A DNA stretch of 64,000 bases from Pelagibacterium nitratireducens (lineage in GTDB: Bacteria > Pseudomonadota > Alphaproteobacteria > Rhizobiales > Devosiaceae), in NCBI RefSeq assembly GCF_037044555.1, contig NZ_CP146275.1:848501-912500 (forward strand), in the 5' to 3' direction. Shown piece after piece: positions 56,862 through 64,000 of the stretch. Made by a program: the position numbers and the translations under genes. Positions within the stretch are counted from its first letter, which is position 1. The number at the start of each line of letters is the position of its first letter. The notes under the pieces are model-generated. The model searched no databases and was not told the DNA's origin. It saw only the letters and a list, made by a program, of their open reading frames with translations.

Positions 56862-57362
56862 ATGGGTTCGACCATGCCCCTTCTTCGTTTCGGCAAAGGC
56901 CTCCTGTTGGCGGTTTTGCTCGTTGCCGTCGCAGCCTGCGCCCGCACACCGACCACAGGCGTCGGCAATATCAGCGGCGATGCCGCCGGGGGCGGCGGTG
57001 CTCCTGGCAGCCAGCAGGAATTCCTGGTTTCGGTCGGCGACCGCGTCTTCTTTGAAACCGATTCTTCGGTTCTGACCGCCGATGCGCAGGCGACACTGGA
57101 CCAGCAGTCCCAGTGGCTGCAGCAATACGCCCAGTACCGCATCGTGATCGAAGGTCACGCCGATGAGCGCGGTACGCGCGAATACAACATCGCGCTGGGT
57201 GCCCGCCGTGCCACCGCTGTCGTCAACTATCTGGTTTCCCGCGGCATTCCCCAGGAGCGCCTCTCGACCGTTTCCTACGGCAAGGAACGCCCCGTCGCGA
57301 TCTGCAACGATATTTCGTGCTGGAGCCAGAACCGCCGCGCGGTCACCGTTTTGACAAACTGA
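56862..57362 (+). CDS. pal: Peptidoglycan-associated lipoprotein Pal
   Basis: 166 residues: lipoprotein signal with lipobox LVAVAAC (C26), Gly-rich linker and an OmpA-like domain (RVFFETDSSVLTADAQATLDQQSQWL, IVIEGHADERGTREYNIALGARRA, SYGKERPVAICNDISCWSQNRRAV). It ties the outer membrane to peptidoglycan and is the partner of TolB. Starts at ATG 56862 or 56874 are both reasonable. Separated from tolB by a terminator, so it can have its own promoter. Confidence 0.95.
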   Translation: MGSTMPLLRFGKGLLLAVLLVAVAACARTPTTGVGNISGDAAGGGGAPGSQQEFLVSVGDRVFFETDSSVLTADAQATLDQQSQWLQQYAQYRIVIEGHADERGTREYNIALGARRATAVVNYLVSRGIPQERLSTVSYGKERPVAICNDISCWSQNRRAVTVLTN

Positions 57363-57396
57363 CCATCCAAATCGCCAATGCCAATCTGGAGGCATA

Positions 57397-57436
57397 GCGT
57401 CGGGACCGCGTATCTGGTCCCGGCGCTTCTTTTTTG
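57397..57436 (+). terminator. Terminator after pal
   Basis: GCGTCGGGACC pairs with GGTCCCGGCGC (one mismatch), 8-nt loop, followed by TTCTTTTTT. Confidence 0.9.
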
Positions 57437-57520
57437 CCAAAAACCTGCTTTAATCACGCATCCTTAAATCGTTGAACTGCGTTGCCAATGCAAAAGTGGC
57501 GCGTTTAAAGGAGATTTGTT

Positions 57521-58504
57521 GTGTCGAGACTTTTAACGACGCTCGCGGGGCGATGGCGGCAGGGCGCCGTGATCGCCGCAACGGCGGGACTTCTGACTTT
57601 TTCCATGACTGTCGCCGGACAGGGGCAGGGCAATGACCTGGCCGGTATGCAGGTGCGCATCGACCAGCTCGAAGAGCAGGTGCGGCTCAATTCGGGTCAG
57701 ATCGAGGGGCTTCAGTTCCAGCTCACCCAGCTTCAGAGCCTTCTCGAGCGCACCCAGGAAGACAATGAATATCGCTTCCAGCAGCTGGAGGGCGGGAGCC
57801 TGGGGGAAACTGATGCGGCAATCCCATCCGGCGGCGAGACGCCTGCCGAGCGGTTGCCGCAGGACCCCCAGCCCCAGAGCGAACCGGCTCCCTCCGATCA
57901 GACGGTGATCGATCCCCTGATCGGGGATTCCGACATCATCGATAGCAGCGAAATTGGCGGCGAGGACAACCTCTATGCCAGCGATGTGTTCGGGCAGGAG
58001 TCGAGTGAGGAGGGTGCGGACGGGGTCGTTCTGGGCCCACCCGAAGGCGAATTGGGCAGCACGCCGCCCTCCGAGCCGCTCGATCTCAGTTTCGATCCCG
58101 ATGCGATCCCGCTTGAGGATGGCGATGCCAACGCTCAGTACCAGGCGGGTTACGATGCCGTGGTGCGGGGCGAATACGCCTTTGCGGAAAACCAGTTCCG
58201 CCAGTTCATCGAAACCTTCCCCAACCACCAGCAGGCGCCCGATGCGACCTATTGGCTGGGCGAAACGTTGATCGAACGCGCCGCCTATGGGGAAGCGGCC
58301 GAAGTTCTGCTCGAAGGGTTCGAAAGCTACACGACCTCGACCCGTGCGCCCGATCTGCTGTTCAGCCTCGGCGTTGCGCTGCACGGGGCGGGAGAGTTCG
58401 ATACCGCGTGCCGGACTTATGGCGAAGTGCTGCGTCGCTATCCGGACTCCACCCAGGCCTTCAAGGACAGGGTGACGGCCGAGCAGGCGCAGGCGGGGTG
58501 CTGA
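57521..58504 (+). CDS. cpoB: Tol-Pal system protein CpoB (YbgF)
   Basis: 327 residues: signal peptide (GAVIAATAGLLTFSMTVAGQ), trimerising coiled coil (VRIDQLEEQVRLNSGQIEGLQFQLTQLQSLLER), an acidic linker of about 130 residues, and C-terminal TPR repeats (YQAGYDAVVRGEYAFAENQFRQFIETFPNHQQAPDATYWLGETL split over two units). CpoB coordinates Tol-Pal with PBP1B at division. AAAGGAG seven bases before the GTG at 57521 sets the start. It overlaps tilS. Confidence 0.92.
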   Translation: MSRLLTTLAGRWRQGAVIAATAGLLTFSMTVAGQGQGNDLAGMQVRIDQLEEQVRLNSGQIEGLQFQLTQLQSLLERTQEDNEYRFQQLEGGSLGETDAAIPSGGETPAERLPQDPQPQSEPAPSDQTVIDPLIGDSDIIDSSEIGGEDNLYASDVFGQESSEEGADGVVLGPPEGELGSTPPSEPLDLSFDPDAIPLEDGDANAQYQAGYDAVVRGEYAFAENQFRQFIETFPNHQQAPDATYWLGETLIERAAYGEAAEVLLEGFESYTTSTRAPDLLFSLGVALHGAGEFDTACRTYGEVLRRYPDSTQAFKDRVTAEQAQAGC

Positions 58505-59811
58505 CCCCGGCTGACATGGCGTTGTGCGGTCTCGACCCCGAGACGCTTTTTGCGCCTCTGGCCGGTCGAAAAACCATCGGCCTCGCCGTTTCGGGCGGGG
58601 CCGATTCGCTTGCACTGATGCTTCTCTATGCCGCCTGGAGCGGCACAAAGCCCAGGGCGATCGTCTATACCGTCGACCACGGCTTGCGGCCCGAGGCGCA
58701 GGCCGAAGCGGCCATGGTTGCTCGCGAGGCCGGAAAGCTCGGACTTTCCTGCCGCGCGCTTGCCTGGACGGGGGACAAGCCTTCGACAGGCAGGCAGAGC
58801 GCGGCGCGCAAAGCCCGCTACGGGCTGATTGCGCAGGCGATGGACGCCGACGGGGCCGAAATTCTGCTCACCGCCCATCATCTGCGCGATCAGGCCGAAA
58901 CGGTCCTGATGCGGCTTGCCCATGGCAGCGGAGTTTCCGGGCTGGGCGGCATAAGGACATTTTCGAGCGTCGAGGGAATTTGTGTTTTCCGGCCGCTGCT
59001 TGGCGTTTCGCCCGAAACGCTGGCGACGCTGGTGGCGCGGGCCGGGTTGTCGCCGGCCTTCGACCCGTCCAACGCCGATGGAACCTATGAACGCACGCGC
59101 TGGCGCGACGCGTTGCCCGGCCTTGCCGATCTCGGGCTCGCGCCCGATCGGCTGGGCAAGGCCGCCGAACGGCTCCAGCGGATCGATGCTTTGGCCATTC
59201 GGGCGACCGATGGGTTTATCGCCGGGCATGGCACGCTCGATCCCCTGGGAATCGTGCGGATCGAGCGCGAGGCGTTCGGGACTGCCGATCCTGAAATCAG
59301 GGTGCGCGTTATCGAGCGGGCATTGGCTGGCGTATCTGGAGTGCAATCGTTCTTTCTGTCGCGGATCGAGGCGCTGGCGGAGCGAATTGCGGCGGGTGCG
59401 CGGTTCACGGCCACGCTGGCGGGCACACGCATCCTGGCCGAGGCGAACACAATCGTGATCCATCGTGAGGCCGGACGGCGCGGATTGCCTACGGCAAGTC
59501 TTGCCCCCGGCCAAAGCCTTGTCTGGGATGGCCGTTTTGTCGTCAAGGCGGCGATCGCGGGAACCATCGGGCCGGCCACCGGGTTGGGCAGAGAGGCGTT
59601 CGGGGCACTCACGGGCGGGACTTTGGCCGGTCCGGTTGCCGGTCTGCGCGCGGCACCGCTGGTCCGCGACGCGCACGGTGAAATTGCCGCCATTGGCGGC
59701 ATAGAGGTTGGAGAGGGTTTTTCGGTGGAGCAAATCCCGTTAACCTCTTGGGCCGGAAACTGCGGCAATCGGCCACCGGACGGGGCTGTTGCCCTTGTAT
59801 CGCCGGAATGA
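58498..59811 (+). CDS. tilS: tRNA(Ile)-lysidine synthase
   Basis: 437 residues. The PP-loop is VSGGADSLAL (SGGADS at 32-37), followed by VYTVDHGLRPEA and LTAHHLRDQAETVLMRLAHGSG. TilS modifies C34 of the minor tRNA-Ile so that it reads AUA, an essential step. The GTG at 58498 overlaps the cpoB end by seven bases; ATG 58516 is an alternative. The C-terminal half is less conserved, as usual. ftsH follows. Confidence 0.92.
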   Translation: MLTPADMALCGLDPETLFAPLAGRKTIGLAVSGGADSLALMLLYAAWSGTKPRAIVYTVDHGLRPEAQAEAAMVAREAGKLGLSCRALAWTGDKPSTGRQSAARKARYGLIAQAMDADGAEILLTAHHLRDQAETVLMRLAHGSGVSGLGGIRTFSSVEGICVFRPLLGVSPETLATLVARAGLSPAFDPSNADGTYERTRWRDALPGLADLGLAPDRLGKAAERLQRIDALAIRATDGFIAGHGTLDPLGIVRIEREAFGTADPEIRVRVIERALAGVSGVQSFFLSRIEALAERIAAGARFTATLAGTRILAEANTIVIHREAGRRGLPTASLAPGQSLVWDGRFVVKAAIAGTIGPATGLGREAFGALTGGTLAGPVAGLRAAPLVRDAHGEIAAIGGIEVGEGFSVEQIPLTSWAGNCGNRPPDGAVALVSPE

Positions 59812-59915
59812 CGGCCTTACATTCGGCGGCAACAATTATGGCACGTCGTGTGCCGCGCGGCCTCTTTGCGGGGCTGCTGCAATCTTAAGGGCGCTGCCCG
59901 ACCAGGACAGGATTG

Positions 59916-61850
<1,935 letters not shown>

Positions 61851-61863
61851 TGCCACAGCGTTC

Positions 61864-61896
61864 AAAGGGCCGCTCTCTGGAGCGGCCCTTTTTGTT
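61864..61896 (+). terminator. Terminator of ftsH
   Basis: AAAGGGCCGCTC pairs with GAGCGGCCCTTT around TCTG, followed by TTGTTTG. It ends the long tol-tilS-ftsH block. Confidence 0.93.
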
Positions 61897-61966
61897 TGTG
61901 CTGTTATCCCACGCCCTGCTTTAGCTCCTCCCTCGCTTCGCACCGGAGTATGGGTATGGCTGCTGG

Positions 61967-61987
61967 GTCCCGGATCAAGTCCGGGAC
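61967..61987. repeat. Palindrome GTCCCGGA-TCAAG-TCCGGGAC
   Basis: Perfect 8-bp arms and a 5-nt loop. The same motif (cccggatcaagtccggg) is scattered in intergenic regions of many alphaproteobacteria. A second hairpin GAGCCGC-GCTT-GCGGCTC lies just after, at 62001-62018. Confidence 0.75.
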
Positions 61988-62046
61988 AGCGATGGGGGTT
62001 GAGCCGCGCTTGCGGCTCCATCACCGCCATTCACTCCACCCCCATC

Positions 62047-62167
62047 GTCATCCTCGGGCTCGACCCGGGGAGTGAATGCCGTCCGTAGGCAAATCGCTCC
62101 GGTGGAGCGATTTGAGGCGCGAACGCCCGGAGCGCTATGCGCGAGGGCAGCAACGCCCGAGGATGAC
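62047..62167. repeat. 121-bp element with perfect 13-bp terminal inverted repeats
   Basis: Starts with GTCATCCTCGGGC (62047-62059) and ends with the exact reverse complement GCCCGAGGATGAC (62155-62167). Inside is a 10-bp palindrome AAATCGCTCC-GGT-GGAGCGATTT (62091-62113). A second, overlapping inverted repeat (CATTCACTCC at 62028 with GGAGTGAATG at 62069) crosses its left end. It looks like a small non-autonomous mobile or palindromic element; no clear target duplication is visible. Confidence 0.6.
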
Positions 62168-62595
62168 GTGGGTGAAGGTGGAAACGCTGCGTAAAAAACT
62201 TTATCCCCGCCCCATCATCCTCGTGCCATTCTCCTCGCACGGCCGCACCAGAGACGAGGATGCATACGAGCTTCCGGTGAGGGCGGGATTGGAGAAGGGG
62301 GAGCATGGGTCCGAGCCTTAGGACCGCATCGGCCCTCGGGCACTTCGATCCCATCCGACAGGCCGGTCCGGGTTCCATGCGGGTCGCTGCAGGGAAGGCC
62401 CAAAGCGGACGGATGGCCGGGCGAGGATGGGAGTCCACGTCGTACTCCCGAAAGGGAGAGGGGCACCGACGGGAGGTTGGCAGGGAAAGTGGGCACCGGA
62501 TTCCCGGTTCGCCAACCGACCCACTAAAAATGCCAATATCCCGGACGACAAACCCCAGCCCGAGACGCCGCCATAAGCCCAAAACCCCGGATGCG

Positions 62596-62651
62596 TGGGG
62601 CGATGATCGCTTCATATAAAAACTAAATCATGCGGAGCGTTCATCGCCCCA
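62596..62651. repeat. Long hairpin with AT-rich loop
   Basis: TGGGGCGATGA (62596-62606) and TCATCGCCCCA (62641-62651) are perfect 11-bp inverted arms, extended by a nearly perfect outer pair; inner CGCT and AGCG can also pair. The loop ATATAAAAACTAAATC is the most AT-rich spot of the block. Confidence 0.65.
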
Positions 62652-62680
62652 TGCCGTCTACTTCGATCCGTCCTTCGGCC

Positions 62681-62701
62681 AATCGTGCCGGTGGCACGAT
62701 T
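62681..62701. repeat. Palindrome AATCGTGCC-GGT-GGCACGATT
   Basis: Perfect 9-bp arms around GGT. The frame around it (GCCGTC before, GAGG after) parallels the palindrome at 62091-62113 inside the 121-bp element, so the two may be diverged copies of one unit. Confidence 0.7.
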
Positions 62702-62906
62702 GGAGGTGAGAAGGCCATGAGAGCTAAGCTCGAATGGCAATCATAGTCCGAGGCGATCTCGCCGTCGGACGCATCGGCGCGCCAAGACTAACCTATGTAA
62801 ACCACCTTATCGTTTCCCTAAACGGCTGTTTAACCAGGGATGGTTAACTATTCGGGCAGGGACGACATATCGATGCCTGCTTGCAGGTCATCTGGGGGAA
62901 CTGGAT

Positions 62907-64000
62907 ATGTTCAGACTAAACGGTGCTGCGTCCGGCGAAGCGCAATCGAAAATTGATGCCATCAATCGCTCACAAGCGGTGATCGAGTTTTCGCTCGATG
63001 GCACCATTCTGACCGCCAATGAGAATTTTCTCGCGGCTATGGGGTACGGGCTCGAAGAGATCGTGGGCAAGCACCATTCGATGTTCGTCCCGCCTGACTA
63101 CGCGGGCAGCGAGGCGTATCGTGCCTTCTGGAAGAGCCTGGCGCAGGGCGTCTATCAGGCCGACGAGTTCAAGCGGCTGGCCAAGGGCGGCCGCGAGATC
63201 TGGATACAGGCAAGCTACAATCCGATCCTCGATCGCGCCGGCAAGCCGGTCAAAATCATAAAATTTGCCACCGATATTACAGCGCAAAAGCTGCAGGCCG
63301 CCGATCACGCGGCTCAGGTCGCAGCCATCGGGCGGGTACAGGCCGTCATCGAGTTTACCCTCGAAGGGATCGTCCTCACCGCCAACGAGAATTTCGTTTC
63401 AACGGTCGGCTATGGGCTCGAGGAGATCGCCGGCAAGCACCATGCCATGTTCTGCGATGCGAGTTATACGGCATCGCAGGACTATGCCGACTTCTGGGCG
63501 CGTCTGCGGGCTGGCGAGTTCGTGGCCGGTGAATTCCAGCGGGTGGGCAAGGGCGGCAAGGACATCTGGATACAGGCGAGCTACAACCCGATCCTCGATC
63601 CCGCCGGCAAACCGGTCAAGATCATCAAGTTCGCCACCGACATTACCGAGCGCAAACGGGCCGAGGCGATCATCGCGCTGCTCACCCGGAGCCTTGAAAG
63701 TATGGCCGAGGGCGATCTGCGCGGGCGGATCGATCAGAGCTTCACCGGCCAGTACGAAGCGTTGCGGCAGGCCTACAACAAGACGCTCGCGCAACTCGTC
63801 GATATCGTCTCCCGGCTCAAATCGACATCGGGCGCGGTCAAGACCGCAACCAGCGAACTGCTCACCGGGGCCAACGATCTGGCGGACCGGACCACAAAGC
63901 AGGCCGCGACCATCGAGGAAACATCGGCCGCCATGGAGCAGCTTTCTGGCGCTGTCGTCGCCAGCGCCGGGCAGGCGCGGACCGCCGCCGACAAGGCCCG
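62907..64000 (+). CDS. Soluble methyl-accepting chemotaxis protein with two PAS domains, 5' part
   Basis: The reading frame is open from the ATG at 62907 (after GGGGAA) to the window edge, at least 364 residues. It has two tandem PAS domains of the aerotaxis type (about 18-133 and 137-250) that are closely similar: both contain ANENF, GYGLEEI, GKHH, IWIQASYNPILD and GKPVKIIKFATDIT. Then comes a HAMP-like helix pair (LESMAEGDLRGRIDQSFTGQY) and the beginning of the signalling domain (TKQAATIEETSAAMEQLS). There is no membrane segment, so it is a cytoplasmic sensor, perhaps with haem or FAD. The 3' end is missing. Confidence 0.92.
   Translation, partial: MFRLNGAASGEAQSKIDAINRSQAVIEFSLDGTILTANENFLAAMGYGLEEIVGKHHSMFVPPDYAGSEAYRAFWKSLAQGVYQADEFKRLAKGGREIWIQASYNPILDRAGKPVKIIKFATDITAQKLQAADHAAQVAAIGRVQAVIEFTLEGIVLTANENFVSTVGYGLEEIAGKHHAMFCDASYTASQDYADFWARLRAGEFVAGEFQRVGKGGKDIWIQASYNPILDPAGKPVKIIKFATDITERKRAEAIIALLTRSLESMAEGDLRGRIDQSFTGQYEALRQAYNKTLAQLVDIVSRLKSTSGAVKTATSELLTGANDLADRTTKQAATIEETSAAMEQLSGAVVASAGQARTAADKA

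Larger units (their letters stand above)
61897..62906. other. One-kilobase gene-free block of palindromic repeats
   Basis: No open frame here has recognisable homology, a ribosome site or a signal peptide; the longest readings encode proline/arginine/serine-rich peptides of the kind produced by palindromic repeats. The block holds five or more inverted repeats (listed separately) and, from 62170 to 62590, GC-rich sequence in which I recognise nothing. The last 100 bases (AT-richer, with TTAACC-AGGGAT-GGTTAA at 62830-62847) are probably the promoter region of the chemotaxis receptor. Confidence 0.75.

Noticed and set aside
62031..62619. Open frames of 194 (minus) and 104 (plus) codons in the repeat block
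   Set aside because: They overlap each other, run through palindromic repeats, lack ribosome sites and homology, and have the proline/arginine/serine-rich composition of spurious frames in GC-rich DNA.

Overview
The window is a GC-rich chromosome segment of an alphaproteobacterium of the order Hyphomicrobiales, probably Devosiaceae (Devosia or Pelagibacterium type); the family is an inference from protein style and gene order. Supporting signs are the three-gene pntA-pntAB-pntB transhydrogenase next to a tiny aa3 oxidase subunit IV, GapR, TrcR-type (DUF1013) and RcdA-type (DUF1465) proteins, a glycolytic tkt-gap-pgk-fba block, an alphaproteobacterial 6S RNA, and the ruvCAB-ybgC-tolQRAB-pal-cpoB-tilS-ftsH order. 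Almost all of it is core genome. I see no prophage, insertion sequence, CRISPR array, tRNA or rRNA.

Layout. 1-10000: end of rpmJ, pyk translationally coupled to a DUF1036 gene, gapR, dxs, two cell-wall genes (DUF882 peptidase, L,D-transpeptidase) and a sigma-54 response regulator, mostly on the minus strand. 10100-18100, plus strand: pepF, oxidase subunit IV, transhydrogenase operon, LysE exporter, DsbA-like protein, alpha/beta hydrolase, YciI-like protein. 18100-30500: rpsU, purEK, an AI-2E/PerM permease with a long regulatory tail, siderophore-interacting protein, two YdcH proteins, TauE, TrcR, hydrolase, S66 peptidase, quinone oxidoreductase, DUF1192, RcdA, rpmE. 30600-44100: ABC exporter, GFA protein, a MotA-like/OmpA-like pair, inositol phosphatase, efp, SEL1 protein, thiamine-phosphate synthase and the glycolytic/pentose phosphate genes fba, pgk, gap, tkt. 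44200-49000: DUF4164 protein, zapA, dinB, a membrane protein, 6S RNA, 5-formyl-THF cyclo-ligase, YmdB-like phosphoesterase, yebC. 49000-61900: GGDEF protein, Holliday-junction resolution (ruvCAB), the complete Tol-Pal envelope system, tilS, ftsH. 61900-62900 is a gene-free block of palindromic repeats, and the window ends inside a soluble tandem-PAS chemotaxis receptor.

The most unusual signals are non-coding. A dispersed repeat with a 45-base core occurs three times. Each time it lies between convergent genes and begins exactly at the TAG stop codon of one of them. A 121-bp element with perfect 13-bp inverted ends sits in the 62-kb repeat block. There is a candidate small RNA upstream of rcdA, a hairpin that buries a ribosome binding site, and two palindromic operators overlapping promoters. 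Among proteins, the permease with a C-terminal GAF-like domain and the transhydrogenase subunit with a histone-H1-like tail stand out. I did not find a convincing new multi-gene system.
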